NCBI GenBank assembly: GCA_019279435.1
Contig: JAAALK010000289.1
Location: forward strand, 90,055,023-90,119,022
Reading direction: 5' to 3'
Length of the DNA stretch: 64,000 nt
From: Zizania palustris
Lineage: Eukaryota > Streptophyta > Magnoliopsida > Poales > Poaceae
Part shown: piece after piece, positions 22,514 through 35,000 of the stretch
Layout: every line of letters starts with the position of its first letter
Numbering within the stretch: position 1 is the stretch's first letter
The notes under the pieces: generated by a model
Database searches by the model: none
Told to the model about the DNA's origin: nothing
What the model saw: the letters and a program-made list of their open reading frames with translations, nothing else
Made by a program: the position numbers and the translations under genes

Positions 22514-23583
22514 GCTTCGCACCGCCAAGCGGTAAAGCACATTCTTAGGTATCTCAAACATACCCTCGAATTTGGCATTTGGTATTCTGTGTCTTGCTCT
22601 TTGTGTCTTCGAGGTTATTCCGATGCGGATTTTGCTGGGTGTAGGATTGATAGGAAAAGTACCTCTGGTACTTGTCATTTTCTGGGTACTTCACTGGTTT
22701 GCTAGTCTTCCCGCAAACAGTCTAGTGTTGCACAATCGACGGCTGAGGCCGAATATATTGCTGCAGCTAGCTGTTGCTCTCAGATTTTGTGGATGGTTTC
22801 CACTTTGCGGGATTTTGGGTTAGATTATAAGAGTGTTTCACTTTTCTGTGGTAACACTAGTGCTATTTGTATTGCAAACAACCTGGTTCAGCATTCCAGA
22901 ACCAAACACATTGATGTGCGATATCATTTTCTCAGAGATCATAATGAGAAGGGTGTTGGCGTAAAAGATTACGCTAACAGGTTTCTGAAGATTAGAAACT
23001 AACAAACGAAGTGTTTGTGAGGGAAACTATTCCAAACCTCCGAAAGGATAATAACTTAGAATAGTTCGAAAGTGTGTATTGAATAACTTGTATTCGGTCC
23101 CTATTACAGGGTAAAACGGGGGGTATTTATAGGCCCAAACATTAAGGAAAAGACCTTTTTACCCCTCTATTACAACCGACATAGTGGAAACTATTCGGTA
23201 CCCTTAATAGGGCTAAAATGGTAAAAGACTAATCTAATGAGAAAGAAGATAAGTCTTCCATCTTAGCTGGCAAAGAAGCTCCCGGAAGAGTCCAAGTTCG
23301 AAGATATACTCCAAACTAGAGCCTGTCATCATACTTCGAACTTGACTTAATACATCTCTGAAGTTATATGTTGGAAGTCTTCGTCTTAATCACCAGTCTT
23401 TATCTCGTCACTGCAATAACCCTGAAGATGGAATATTTTCCCACAACAAAGGGTGATATTGAACTTCAATATGTTGATACCCAACAACAGCTAGCCGATA
23501 TTTTCACAAAACCCCTCGATGCTTCTCGCTTTGCCTACTTGCGTGGGGAACTTGGTGTTTGTCACCCTTACGGCATTTTGTGA
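22514..23583 (+). pseudogene. RNase H of D, split by a solo LTR
   Basis: Several frames are needed: GYSDADFAG-type start near 22615, SSRKQ near 22708, TAEAEYIAAASCC near 22740, then a good frame to HYHFLRDHNEKG at 22953. The coding resumes at 23454 (GDIELQYVDTQQQLADIFTKPL) and stops at 23581-23583. These are the standard C-terminal copia RNase H motifs. The solo LTR (22954-23448) separates HNEKG from GDIEL, with a TSD of AAGGG. Confidence 0.88.
22954..23448 (-). repeat. Solo LTR of the A/C family (495 bp)
   Basis: Reverse orientation: on the plus strand it starts TGTTGGCGTAAAAG and ends TTTTCCCACAACA. A perfect TSD, AAGGG, is at 22949-22953 and 23449-23453. It matches the 3' LTR of A nearly end to end, including the minus-strand TATAAATACCCCCC box near 23120-23133. 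No internal element sequence remains, so the element was removed by LTR-LTR recombination. Confidence 0.93.
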
Positions 23584-24685
23584 GGGGAGCAGATTTAATT
23601 GTCTTGCATATGCTCATTGTGTGTGTGAAATTGCATTTACATCTTTTGCACTTATATGCTTGATTTTAATTCATGAAATCATGTCAACTCAGCTCTATTT
23701 AATATGTCTGAAACATTTGGTGCATGATGTTTATTTCCAAAATCAAATCATGCTCACTGCTTAATCTTGCGTCTAGAATGTTTAGGCAGGACTGCTTTAG
23801 CTATATTTTATCTGCTTGATAGTAAGACACCTTTTCTCTGGATGCTAAACATTGCAACTTGAAAAAATTGTATTCATGGATATTCATCAATTTCACTTAA
23901 TAAAAAATTCAAAAATCCATGATTTGCACATGAAAAGATCCAGGTGGGTTTGTTTGTCGCACCACTCTATTCTAGACTGCTTACCATTGCACATTGGTCT
24001 GAACTGGGATAGTGTAGTGTATGCCAAAATCACCGCCTTAAGCTTCTGATGGCTTTCGTGCCTAGGCTTGGCCGGATTGGAAACTATAAGGTAGACAAAT
24101 AAATAACCCCTTGCATTGTGAAAAGAACAACAAAAATTCATTGTTCATCAAATTTGCTTTCAATGCTCCACTTGAACTGGACTTGTCTATCTAGAGTAGA
24201 AATTGACTAGCTTTGCGCAGTCCTTGTTTTTACTTGTCTAGTTACCTTGATTGAGTGGTGATGTTTTTATTTAAAAATTATAAAATCACATGTTGTCATC
24301 ATGTTTTTAGATCATGTTAAACTGAGCTCAGCACATGAATATTGATATTAAAGTTGGCATATTTTTGCTTTATATGTCTTTGCACTTATGCCCATTTCGA
24401 AGTTTTGCATCGTTTAAATGCTCCTTGATGCTTGCATTGCCAAAGGGGGAGAAATTTTTGAGTTCTCTGCAGCAAGGGGGTAAAATAACTAAGGGGGAGT
24501 TTTTATCTTGCAAAGGGAAGATTTGCCGAAGGGGCTTTTACTCTTTTGAAAAGGGGAGGAAAATTCTTTTGTCAAGTGACATGATTTGGCTCGTTTCTGA
24601 GTCTTTATGGTCACTTGTGTGCTGAAATTTTTCAAATTTTCTTGAACTTGAATTTGGTTGTCAATGCACTCATCAAGGGGGAGAT
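23584..24685 (+). other. 3' noncoding part of D with repeated polypurine tracts
   Basis: T-rich and with no long frame. From about 24438 it holds several purine runs with a GGGGG/AGGGGGAG core (24445, 24476, 24491) and the final one, AAGGGGGAGAT, ending at 24685 next to the LTR. Multiple polypurine tracts upstream of the 3' LTR are a described feature of Sireviruses. No envelope-like gene is seen. Confidence 0.75.
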
Positions 24686-26685
24686 TGAGAAACTAAGGGT
24701 TGGTTTCGGAGTCTGTGATGAGTGATTGACAGATTTTATCCTCTGATTCTAAGGGGTCCCTCCGAAGGGGTTCGGAGGTGGTCTCACCGAAGGGTTCAGT
24801 GGGTTCTGATTGCTACAGCTGTTGCAGCGGAGTGTGCCTATCAGAGGGGTCTGACAGTACACGATGACTTGGTCGTACCGAAGGTTTCGGTACTTTGGGC
24901 GGTACACCGGAGTGTGTACGGGAGGTTGTTTACCTGGAGAGGTCTCCGGGGTACTGGATACACTTGTCTGTCTGTCTGTGGTGCGCAGGTGATGTCGGAG
25001 GTGACGGATGGTTCGTAGCAAGTGAACCTGGGTCAAGCGGGAGGCTTGATGCTAGGCGAGCGTGGGGTCGAGGTCGGTCCTCGGGTCAAGGTGCGCAAGG
25101 TGAAGGTCGAGAGTGCGGAGTGTGACTCTGGCTGAATGTACTCCGAGTCGAAGTCCTCGGAGGTGAGGCACTTCGAAGGGTACTCCGAAAGGAGTGACTT
25201 CGGAGTTTGGCGGACAAAGTCCTCAGCGATGAGGCAAGGTGTTCGAAGTTTGCTCCGAAGGGAGACACTCAAAGGTATACCCGACGAAGGTCTCAGAATT
25301 CAAGGTGCATCAAAGGCATGGTTCGGATGAGGTTCGTCGAGGAGTGTTCTCGGGGAGAGACACTACGATGAAGTGCTCATGGAATGCTTCATGCGGAGGC
25401 ATTGGACGAAGGAGGGATTTCGAAGGGTTATACTCCGAAGGTGGGGCTTCGGAGTGTGGCTGACTTGAGATACTTCGGCCATGCATGGCTTCGGCACACG
25501 GACTGATGGAGTTCGAGCTGGGAAGAGCTGCGAAGCCATGGTGGTCCACTCCAGAGGTAATGGCGCGAAGGCTCAAGGGATTTGATGGCTTCGACTCAAA
25601 ACCATCACTGTATCAAAGGCAGACTTCGGTGAAGCGAAGGCCATCAGGCTCAAGACTTCTCATCGAAGCTACCGCACCCCTCGCGTGTGAAGAGGGGATT
25701 CAGAAGAATCCAAGACTGCAAAGGTTGACCTTGTCTGCTCTGCAAAAGCTAATGTTGTCTCCTCTGTGAAGCTGACAAAGGAAGCCTCCAAATAAAGTAG
25801 ACTACCAGCTGTACCCCCTGTTCTGATGAGACAAAACCAGTGTAAACCCTAGGGGTAAAGTAGTCAATTCACAGGGCTGAATAGTGCCTATAAAATAGTG
25901 GAGGCTAGCTAGGTCACAGTAACACTTTGAGCAACCATTTTTGAGCTCCTGTGCTAGCCGCCACACCTCGTGTATTTCAGTCTATGAGTTCATTTTGTGT
26001 TCCCTGTTCAAGCAATGAAACTTTGATTTTGTTTTCATTTACTGTTTGAACTTGTATGCCTACTTTGCACTGCCTGCATTGATCTCTTTGTGCCTCACTT
26101 ATTCCTATGTTGAGTTTATTGCACTGGAGTGTTTTTGGAGAAGTGTGTGAGAGTTTTGTGCGTGTGAAGTGTGTTTTTCAGTGTCTGTTCGCTCTGTGTA
26201 AACTGGAGGCTAGACCTCTCCGATTACTAGCGAAGCATTGTCCCTTGGGTTAAATCGAAGCCCGTTTTCTCCCCTTGTCGAAGTCCTCGGCAAAGTGTGT
26301 TCGGTGTGCGTTTAGACCTTCGAAGTATGAAGCCTAGTACCAGTTGCTATCGCTGAGTATTTGGTCGAAGTCCTCAGAGGGAAGTCTGCTCTTGCGAAGG
26401 GTGAAGTGTGAAGCCTGCTCGAAGGCACGCAGTGTGCGGAGCCTACACTGACTTAGCAGAATTGAGTTTTTGGTGTTGTGGGTGGAGCGAAGTCTTCTTG
26501 ACTTCGAACTTTTGCTCCTTGCGAAGCCTGATTTCGGAGCTGTGAAATACCTCTGAACCAGACTTTGAAGGGTGTGTTCGAAGCCTGTTCTGCAGAAGCC
26601 GGAATTAAAACAGAAGGCTATTTTTAGTCTGAAATTTTAAAAGCTCCCATTCACCACCCCTCTGGTCGCCGTTTCCGGTCCAACA
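24686..26685 (+). repeat. 3' LTR of D (2,000 bp)
   Basis: Starts TGAGAAACTAAGGG and ends GGTCCAACA, followed by the TSD CTAAA at 26686-26690. TATAAAATAG box near 25889. It differs from the 5' LTR by substitutions but has the same overall length. Confidence 0.92.
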
Positions 26686-26690
26686 CTAAA

Positions 26691-27803
26691 AGAGACTAAA
26701 ACTCCCCCTAAACTCTGTTAAAAGATCGAGTAACCCAAAATTTCTCCCCCTTGTTGACAATTGAACTCATCAAGTGAGACTAAATGCACTCTAAAGAGAC
26801 TCAGACACAAACTCCCCCTGACATGCAGCTCCCCCTCAAAATATGCAATGAATGCAAATGGGGTGCAGGTGGAGTGTAAAAAGCATGCTTCTCAGATATG
26901 ATTGACCGCAATTACAACATCTAACTGGTACAGCAAAAGACATACTGTCTAAGATACACATGATCAGTGGAACAAATGATATCTAAAGAGAGTCATTAGC
27001 ACACATTTTTTGATTTTTGCAAACAAAAGCGTCACCACATTTCCTAGTTGCTAAGCAAGGTAAAACATGAGATGCAAAGGCTAGCTGATATCTACCAAGA
27101 TAAGCATTGTCCATAACAAAGTGTTTCAGCAAACTTGTTATCTTTTTAATTTTTAGGCTTTTTCTTTTCCTTTTTCATTTTTGCCAGGGGTTATTTGCAT
27201 GTCAACCTTATGCTAACCGACCAAGTCAAGCCTAGACCAGAACTGGACCATCAGAAGCTTAAGAAATTAGTCTTGGCATACATTACACTGTCCTAGTTCA
27301 TACCAAAGTGCTATGGTAAGCAGTCCAGAACATTGCAATGCGACAAAGCAAACCCACCTAGATCTTTTCAAATTAAGCATAAAAAGGCATGAATTTTCAT
27401 TTTTCTGATTTTTATCATTTTTATAACACATTTTCCATGTTAAAGCATATAGATGTCCAAGTTGCATATCTACATCTAAGTGAGGAACTAGCTACCATGC
27501 ATGTAAAAGATACCAAAAGCACTCGGCCTACACATGCTAGTTACCAGAAGCAATGGTGATCATTTTTCAATTTTAAAGCATAAAAGCCATGCATATGACA
27601 AATATCAAACATATCATGTGAACTGAAGCAAAGCATGATCATCGACAAGTATTCAAAAGCATATACTAGCTAGAGCAAGTAAAGCAGATCAATCATATAA
27701 CAGAAGCAATCTCAAAGTGTGATATGTGAATATGCATGATATGAACTCACACAAAAAGACTCAAGAACAGAGTAAAGAAGAAGGAAAACTGACTCAAGAT
27801 ATC
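26691..27803 (-). other. 3' noncoding part of E
   Basis: A/T-rich, no long frame. It has repeated CTCCCCC words (about 26702, 26742, 26812, 26829), which are AGGGGGAG tracts on the coding strand, parallel to D. It resembles D's 3' noncoding part in antisense, including the purine tracts and a matching segment around 27180-27380. Confidence 0.7.
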
Positions 27804-29142
27804 CTAAAAAGGATACACAACTCCCAAATCCCCTCGCAAACGCTCAAAAGTAGACTGATCTAGGGGTTTGGTAAAAATGTCAGCCAACTACTAATGGGTA
27901 TCAACATGAACAAGATCAATGACCCCTTTCTTATATTGATCCCTCAGAAAGTGAAAGCGCACATCAATATGTTTGGTTTTTGAATGAAGACATAGGTTTT
28001 TCCCTACACTAATTGTGCTGGTGCTATCACAAAACAAAGGAACTCTGGCAGGAAAGAACAACCCAAAATCCCGCAAAGTAGAAATCATCCAAACCAACTA
28101 TGAGCAGCAGCTAGCAGCACCTACATACTCAGCCTTAGTAGTAGAAAGCGCAACTCCAGATTGTTTTCGAGAAGACCAAGAGACAAGTGAAGAACCAAGA
28201 AACTGGCAAGTACCAGAAGTCGACTTGCGATCTAGCCAGCACCCACCAAAATCAGCGTTGGAAAAGCTAGATAAATCAAGAGACGATGATGCTGAATAGT
28301 AAAGACCTAGATCAGGAGCATAAGTAAGGTACCTGAAAATGCGCTTGGCAGCCTGCCGGTGAGATGCGCATGGTGAAGACTGAAAGCACGCATAAACCCA
28401 TGGTGAAATGGATGTCCAGTCTGGTCGTTGTCATGTACAGCAGCGATCCGATCATCCCTCGATACTCTCTCTCTCTCTCGTTGACCTTGACGCCTCTCTC
28501 GTCCTTGTCTAGGCCCCCAGATGTACCCATTGGGGTCATCTGAGGCTTCAGCTCTCCACCAAAATCAAACTTCTTCAGCATGTCACTCGTGTACTTGCTC
28601 TGGTGGATGAAGATGTCGTCCTTGGTCTGCTTGATCTGGAGCCCTAAGAAGTACTTGAGCTCACCCATGAGGCTCATCTCAAACTCGTTGTGCATCTGCT
28701 CAGAAAACTTGGACACAAGCTCATTAGTAGAACCACCAAAAATAATATCGTCCACGTAAATCTGAGAAATCAATAAGTCTGAGCCAACTCTGAACAAGAA
28801 AAGAGTTTTGTCCACAGAACCCATCACAAAGCCATTCCCCAACAAAAACTGCTTTAAACGATCATACCAAGCCCTAGGGTCTTGCTTTAGACCATATAAA
28901 GCTTTCTGCAACTTGAAAACATGTCGAGGAATCTTAGGGTTCTCAAAACCGGGGGGCTGCCTAACATAGACCTCCTCCTCTATATACGCATTCACAAACG
29001 CACTCTTGACATCCATTTGAAAAAGCTTAAAACCTTTAGAAGCAGCAAAAGCCAAAAGAATACGAATGGACTCAAGACGGGCAACAGGGGCGAAGGTCTC
29101 CTCAAAATAAATACCTTCTTTCTGGCAAAAAACCCTGTGCAA
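27804..29142 (-). pseudogene. Reverse transcriptase and RNase H of E
   Basis: RT blocks on the minus strand: FAPVARLESIRILLAF, FQMDVKSAFVNAY, LYGLKQDPRAWYDRL, and IYVDDIIFGG with both catalytic Asp. A frameshift near 29110 joins it to the upstream integrase tail frame. A CT microsatellite (about 28466-28481) encodes an Arg/Glu run not seen in D. A second frameshift near 28380 leads into RNase H (TKAEYVGAASC, DSTSTISVGKN, HIDVRFHFLRD). Two adjacent TAG codons (27896-27891) stand where D has Gln-Gln (TQQQLADIF). The natural stop is at 27806-27804. Confidence 0.88.
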
Positions 29143-30663
29143 CTAGTCGAGCTTTGTTGCGCACCACAACCCCATCTTCACCTTGCATGTTCTTAAACAC
29201 CCACTTGGTGCCTATGGTGTTGCATCCAGGTCGCAGCTCAACCAGTGTCCAAACCCGATTGCGAACAAAGTTTTCAAGCTCTTCTTGCATAGCGTTTATC
29301 CAATTTGAATCAGAAAGAGCATGAGAAACGTCTCTGGGCTCAAAAGTGGCAACAAATGCAGACTCAGCAAACACAGCAAGAGAACCAACCGAAGAACACA
29401 AGGATCTCAAAGTGAGATCACCGATGATGAGCTTTGAGGGGTGATCACGCTGAACTGCTCGGGATCCTAGGTGATCTGAAGTCACCTCACCGGAGTCAGC
29501 AACTGGCACCTTTGGACTCGGCTGACGGGGCTCGATCGAAGTAGAAGGAGTGAGTAGAGGTCCGCCCTCGTCCTCAGTTGAAGTCTCAGAAGGTGTAGGG
29601 TCTGCAGGCTGTGCAGAAGGCCCACCCTCATCAACAGCAGGAGTATCATCATCTTCCTCGACGATGGACTCTCTAAGCTCATCATCTCCAGAAAACTCAA
29701 AATAAGGAGTTAGTGAAGGCATGGACTCATCAAAAGAAACCTCACAAGTCTCGACAAGATGCTGAGAGTCAAGGTTCCAAACACGAAAGCCTCGAGAATG
29801 CAAAGCATAACCAAGAAAGACTCTATCCCAGCAACAAGACTCAAACTTGTCCAAATGCCCTCCCTTCTTGAGCACAAAGCACTTGCAACCAAATGCTCAC
29901 AAGTGACTCACCTTGGGTTGTCTGCCAAACCACAACTCATATGATGTCTTACCTAAGTAAGCTCTGAGAAAAATGCGGTTGGCCAGATAGCAAGACATGT
30001 TCATGGCTTCAGCCCAAAAGCGCCTAGGAGTCCTATGCTCATCGAGCATCGTCCTGGACATCTCAACCAGTGTGTGGTTCTTTCGTTCCACAACACCGTT
30101 CTGTGGGGGAGTGTAAGGGGCAGAAAACTGATGATCAAGACCTTGATCACTACAGAAGCTGACAAACTGAGAGTTCTTGAACTCAGAGCCATTGTAAGAG
30201 TGAATTGCTCGCATCCGACCATTGTTCTCATTCTTCAGCTTCAAAATCAGGTCATGAACAAACTGAAAAGCCTCATCCTTAGACTCCAGAAAGAAAACCC
30301 ACGAGAATCGAGAAAAATCGTCAACTATCACAAGCGCGTACCACTTCCCACCGATTGAGCATACTCGAGATGAACCAACAGTATCCATGTGTAACAGCTC
30401 TCCCGGGTACGAAGTCATCACCTGAGTCACAGGTGCGTGAGAAGCGGCAACCATTTTCCCATGACGATAGGGATGGCAAACTAGATCCTTCTCCATCTTA
30501 AGCTTGGGAAATCCTCGAATAAGATCCATAGAGCTCAATCTGACTAGCAGATCAAAACTCAAGTGACCTAACCTCCTATGCCACTTCTAGAGCTCATAGG
30601 AGGATCCAGCAATCAAACAGCAAGAAGGACCAGAAGAACTAGAGAAATCAATACGAAAAACCT
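29102..30663 (-). pseudogene. Integrase of E
   Basis: Zinc-binding part HRRLGHLSFDLL…CHPYRHGK, then HMDTVGSSR, AIHSYNGSEFKNS (second Asp replaced: D has RSDNDTEF where E reads HSYNGSEF) and PQNGVVERKNHT. The GKTSYELWFGRQP block follows. A TGA at 29896-29894 interrupts HL…AFGCK where the homologous D codon is Arg. The acidic, Ser/Pro-rich linker (29600-29400) leads to RT. A TAG stands before KWHRRLGH near 30588. At 30663 the reading runs into the LTR of element F, so the protease and the remaining integrase N-terminus are missing here. Confidence 0.87.
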
Positions 30664-31492
30664 TACCGAACGTGGTAAGAACATACCGGATGTTCACAGT
30701 AGGAGTAGCCACAGATCAGACTGATACCACGACGACGATGCGCGGTACCGGACGATGGCGACGACGGGCAGCAATCGAGCGAAGAGGAAGACGAGCCGTG
30801 GTGGACAAACATGATCAGTCGCGCGGAGCGCTTCCCAAAAACCTTATTCGCCCTCTCCTGGTGCAGGATCTCGAAGGCGATGGGTTCCGGAGACCTGCTC
30901 TTCCGCTCAACGGTGCACGCCGATGAGAGGAGCGGAGTATACTACGAATGGCAGCACAAAACAGTGGAGATCGGCTAGACTTTGGCTAGACTCTTTAGTT
31001 CTCTCTTTAGCACAGAACTGTCGCTCAGTGTTTGGTTGAGGAGAAAATAGACGCGTGATCAGGGCGTCTCTTCATTCTCCACTAGTAACTGCTCCGAAGG
31101 TGAATTGAAACCGTTCCAACCAATTACACCCGCAGCAAAACGGAACGACAAAAGAGAGTCGCGTCTGCGCAAGCAATCGGAGCCGATTTCGGTGGACCAT
31201 TCACGCGCATGTCGTGCGCCTGCGCCCCCCGGCCCCGGCCCGTGCCCGTGCCCAAGCCCAGCCCGGCCCGGCGAGACGAGGCGAGCGAGCGCGCGCGTGT
31301 GTTTCTCTAGTCTCCTCTCACCCATATAGGTCTAGTTGCAAGGAGAGCACCATCCTTATAAGCTGGTCTTCCTCTCCTAGAACTAGCAAGGTGGGACTAA
31401 AGGTTCACATGCTCCCTCTACATGGTGGGCCTTTGAGATTTTTCTAGGAATTATTCTTCAAATAAACTTGGGCCAAGCCCATTTATTCAACA
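30664..31492 (-). repeat. 3' LTR of F (about 829 bp)
   Basis: Matches 36088-36799 closely but has about 90 extra bases (31085-31165) that the 5' LTR lacks. Contains a very GC-rich stretch (GGCCCGGCCC type, 31215-31290). The outer end CAACA is at 31492, next to a minus-strand polypurine tract GGTGGGGGAT. Confidence 0.85.
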
Positions 31493-32041
31493 ATCCCCCA
31501 CCATAGCTCAAAGTCCCACAGAGATTTGCCTAATTCTTTTGTGTTGTTTATATACCAGTGTTTTGATGGAGACCGGTTAAGGTTGAACATCCATCTAGAG
31601 CTTTAAGCTACACTCACTCACAACTTGAACAATGGACTATGCCTTGAATTGCAAGTTTTATGCAAGTAAGTTTTACTTAAAGTCTTAACTGATACTAGGC
31701 TGCCAGTAGCCTACCCCTCGGGTGGAGCGTATAAGTCATATTCCTTGGTCTCTTCATGAGCTTACTAGGAGACTGCCCAAGTCTCCATAGACTGCGACCA
31801 ACAATCGAGCTCATATAGGTGTGTTCTTTCAAGAATGCTCTACAGGATAGTATCTTCACTAATATAGCCAACAGAACACATTAAGACAGTCAACAACCTG
31901 CCTAGCAGTTTCTGAGAGTATTGCATCTTCACTTAGAGTGGGTTAAAATTACTCTCTTCAGTTAACTTATGGCTTGTTCTTCCTAGGTCCTAATTCACGG
32001 GATCACCGATCACATAGGTTGGGTTACTACCATAGTGTAAC
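31493..32041 (-). other. 3' noncoding part of F
   Basis: Runs from the stop codon of pol to the LTR. The minus-strand GCTATGGTGGGGGAT at 31493-31507 is the polypurine tract. Nothing else is recognised. Confidence 0.7.
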
Positions 32042-35000
32042 TCATATGGGTCTCATACCCATCTCCTTCGATGCATTGTCTATCACATTCCGTGATAATC
32101 CCTTTGTAAAGGGATCTGCCAGGTTTTTAGATGTTTGGATATAATCCAATGTTATAACTCCAAAGTTTCTCAACTTCCTGACAGATTTCAATCGTCTCTT
32201 TACATGTCTAGACGATTTCATGTTATCCTTAGAACTATTCACCTTGACAATGACCGTTTGATTGTCACAGTTCATAAGGATAGCTGGCACTGGTTTTTCA
32301 ACCACTGGTAAATCCATCAATAGATCACGCAACCATTCTGCTTCAACAGTGGCTGTGTCTAGTGCCGTGAGCTCTGCTTCCATGGTTGACCTCGTCAATA
32401 TGGTCTGTTTGCAAGACCTCCATGAAACAACAGCACCTCCAAGAGTGAACACATATCCACTCGTTGCTTTGATCTCATCAATATCAGAGATCTAGTTTGA
32501 ATCACTATAACCCTCCAGTACCGAAGGGTACCCAGAATAGTGAAGTCCAAAACTCATAGTACCTCTTAGATAGCGCATGACTCTTTCAAGCGCACACCAA
32601 TGATCATCTCCCGGATTAAAAGTAAACCGGCTCAATTTGCAAACAGCAAAAGAGATGTCAGGCCTAGTAGCACTAGCTAGGTACATGAGTGATCCAATGA
32701 TCTGGGAGTATTCCAATTGATTCCTAGCAACTCTCTTGTTCTTTCGAAGTAGCAAACTAGGATCATAGGGTGTTGGAGAAGGCTTACTGTCCATGTAGCC
32801 AAAGCGGCTTAAGACCTTTTCCACATAATGGGACTGCAAAAGTGTAATCCCATTCTCATCCCTTGTTAGCTTGATGTTCAAAATTACATCAGCCACTCCC
32901 AAATCCTTCATATCAAAATTTTGAGACAAGAAAGTTTTGATCTCATTAATCACATTAATGTTTGACCCAAAGATCAGTATGTTGTCGACATATAGGCACA
33001 AAATAACTCCCTCACCCCCACCATAGCGATAGTATACACATTTATCTGCCTCATTGACTGCAAAGCCCGCAGATGTTAAAGTTTTATCAAACTTCTCATG
33101 CCATTGCTTAGGAGCTTGTTTCAGACCATACAAAGATTTTAATAGCTTACACACCATGCCTTCTTGACCTTTTACTACAAACCCATCAGGCTGATCCATG
33201 TAAATTTCCTCATCCAGCTCTCCATTAAGAAAAGCTGTCTTAACGTCCATCTGATGAACGAGAAGACCATGTGAGGCAGCCAAAGAAAGTAGTACTCGAA
33301 TAGTGGTCAATCGAGCATCAGGTGAGTAAGTGTCAAAGAAATATTCGCCTTCTTTCTGGGTATAGCCCTTGGCTACAAGTCGAGCCTTATATTTTTCAAT
33401 AGTACCATCAGGCCTAAGCTTCTTTTTGAACACCCACTTGCACCCTACAGGTTTGCAACCATAAGGTCGTTCTGTCACCTCCCAAGTCCTGTTAGCAATA
33501 ATGGAATCCATCTCGCTACGGACAGCCTCTTTCCAGTAGTCTGCATCAGGAGATGCATATGCTTCTGACATAGACGTGGGAGTGTCATCCACAAGGTACA
33601 CAGTGAAATCATCACCAAAGGATTTAATTATCCTTCGTCTCTTGCTCCTCCTAGGAGCTTCACTGTCATCCTCCTCAGGGACAATTTCATGTGTTTGTTC
33701 AGAAAATTCAGGTGGTGAGATTGAATTGGGAATTATCTCAGGAGTTTGACAAGAAGTGCTATGAGTATCTTTCATTGGAAATATGCTATCAAAGAATGTT
33801 GCATCTTGAGACTCCATAATTGTACCAACATGCATGTCTGGTACCTCAGATTTTATTACTAAAAATCTATAGGCAATACTGCAATGAGCATATCCTAGAA
33901 AGATACAATCCACAGTTTTAGGTCCAAGCTTGTGCTTCTTAGTTATTGGTACATTGACTTTTGTCAAGCAACCCCATGTGCGCAAGTAAGAAAGTGATGG
34001 TTTTCTTCCAACCCACATCTCGTATGGGGTTTTGTCCTTATTCTTGTTAGGAACTCTATTTAATACATGACAAGAGGTCAGTAACGCCTCCCCCCACCAT
34101 GCCTCAGATAATCCCGTAGTGTCTAACATGGCATTAACCAAGTCAGTCAAGGTGCGGTTCTTCCTTTCGGCAATCCCATTTGATTCGGGTGAATAGGGAG
34201 GTGTTCTCTCATGTATAATTCCATGTTCCTCACAGAATAAGTCAAACTCATTTGAAAAATACTCCCCACCACGATCTGACCTAAGTCTTTTGATCTTTCT
34301 CTCTAGTTGATTTTCAGCTTCTGCCTTATAAATTTTAAAATAGTCAAGAGCCTCATCTTTCGTTTTTAATAGATAAACATAGCAAAATCTAGTCGCATCA
34401 TCAATTAGCGTCATGAAGTATCGTTTTCCACCCTTTGTTAACACACCATTCATTTCACAAAGATCTGAATGTACGAGTTCTAGTGGTGCCAAGTTTCTCT
34501 CCTCGGCTTCCTTGTGAGGCTTACGAGGTTGCTTTGACTGCACAGAACTATGGCACTTAGAACCTTTAACAATGGAAATATTTGGAATTAAGTTCATACT
34601 AGAAAGCCGAGACATCAAACCAAAATTTATATGACATAAACATGAGTGCCAAACATTTACATCATCACCAACATTGCCACATATATGGTTCACAGATTTA
34701 TTGCAGAAATCAGAAAGGGAAAAGCAAAACAAGCCACCACATTCGTAGCCTTTACCAATAAATAGTCCATGTTTTGACACGACTACTTTATTAGACTCAA
34801 ACACTAATTTAAACCCATCCCTACACAGATGGGAGCCACTAACTAGATTCTTGTTGATAGAAGGGACATGCTGCACGTTCTTCAGCTGCACGATCTTTCC
34901 CGAAGTAAACTTCAGATCTACCGTGCCAACACCATGAACAGAAGCATGCGACCCATTCCCCATTAGGACGGAAGAATCCCGAGTGACCTGGTAAGAAGAT

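Larger units (their letters stand above)
12906..26685 (+). mobile_element. Element D: Sirevirus-like Ty1/copia retrotransposon
   Basis: Two 2,000-bp LTRs (12906-14905, 24686-26685) and a perfect TSD CTAAA (12901-12905, 26686-26690). Order on the plus strand: primer site, gag with zinc knuckle and coiled coil, protease, integrase, RT, RNase H, then about 1.1 kb of noncoding DNA with repeated AGGGGGAG tracts. This is the Ty1/copia order (integrase before RT). The long gag and multiple polypurine tracts are known Sirevirus traits. Three solo LTRs with their own TSDs interrupt gag twice and RNase H once. No envelope-like frame is seen after pol. Confidence 0.93.

Noticed and set aside
23584..24685. 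Envelope-like gene after pol in the Sireviruses
   Set aside because: Some Sireviruses carry one, but the region has only short frames without a signal peptide or membrane segment of note, and the E counterpart is also empty.
28015..28299. Plus-strand 94-residue frame
   Set aside because: It is the complement of the E RNase H coding sequence, whose motifs are clear on the minus strand.
31059..31329. Gly/Arg-rich frame near the GC-rich block of the F LTR
   Set aside because: Low-complexity by-product of the GGCCCG run; not conserved in the other LTR, which has lost part of it.
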